From positions 9,099,138-9,163,137 of the forward strand of contig NC_066571.1 of assembly GCF_024679095.1 (NCBI RefSeq): DNA of 64,000 nucleotides. The letters are read 5' to 3'. This document shows positions 63,861 to 64,000 of this stretch, in pieces. The translations under genes were made by a program, and so were the position numbers. The notes below the pieces were generated by a model. It did no database searches, was not told where the DNA came from, and was given only the letters and a program-made list of their open reading frames with translations. Positions within the stretch are counted from its first letter, which is position 1, and every line of letters starts with the position of its first letter. The DNA comes from Eriocheir sinensis. Lineage: Eukaryota; Arthropoda; Malacostraca; Decapoda; Varunidae.

Positions 63861-63915
63861 CACACAAATTAAGGCACAATCTATTCAGCAATTCAAACAT
63901 GCATGCCACATCATG

Positions 63916-63916
<1 letters not shown>

Positions 63917-63980
<64 letters not shown>
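63917..63980. repeat. (CA)n microsatellite
   Basis: About 62 bp of CA dinucleotide near the window end. Confidence 0.97.
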
Positions 63981-63990
<10 letters not shown>

Positions 63991-64000
63991 TAAATAAATA

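Larger units (their letters stand above)
63024..64000. other. Ferric reductase-like upstream intron, repetitive
   Basis: One R1 unit (63,094-63,300), a LINE tail variant (63,405-63,495), a tandem array of about 50-bp units with gcactgcaacactcat (63,600-63,860) and (CA)n 63,917-63,980. No exon seen. Confidence 0.65.

Overview
This is a eukaryotic, animal, intron-rich window. Three things point to an arthropod, most likely a decapod crustacean: a Sidestep-family adhesion receptor, which is an arthropod nervous-system family; an extreme load of simple-sequence repeats, with pure (CT)n, (GA)n and (CA)n runs up to about 120 bp; and many short transposon relics. The species call is inference. No CRISPR array, operon, rRNA or genuine tRNA gene was seen.

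Layout. (1) Positions 1-17,799, plus strand: the 3' part of a Sidestep-type receptor gene (Ig half-domain, Ig, Ig, FN3, TM, cytoplasmic tail), eight coding exons whose phases all agree, in introns swollen by microsatellites and a retrotransposon relic. (2) 17.8-23.6 kb: non-coding, with tandem arrays, a palindromic GC-box segment and fold-back elements. (3) 23.6-31.9 kb, plus strand: a complete cytoplasmic tryptophanyl-tRNA synthetase gene, nine coding exons, with an unexpected N-terminal eEF1B/GST-C-like domain. (4) 33.7-42.8 kb, minus strand: a small HMGA-like gene (three AT-hooks and an acidic tail) with a distant 5' UTR exon. (5) 42.8-48.9 kb: AT-rich spacer with DNA-transposon relics. (6) 48.9-52.3 kb, minus strand: a CFAP97/Hemingway ciliary gene with a perfect RFX X-box just upstream. 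(7) 52.3-57.2 kb: spacer with one unidentified, apparently frameshifted exon. (8) 57.2-63.0 kb, minus strand: the 3' part of a DOMON-cytochrome b561 ferric-chelate reductase gene, running off the right edge.

The genes do not form one pathway; this is an ordinary animal gene neighbourhood. The points most worth a second look are the GST-C-like extension on TrpRS, the X-box/CFAP97 pairing, two partial exon duplications (TrpRS exon 1 and the b561 exon), paired E2F/CDE-CHR-like modules near the HMGA-like promoter, and TTAA-flanked piggyBac-type MITEs, one pair of which carries a reverse-transcriptase fragment. Exon limits were set by hand from splice signals and reading phase; no search was run.
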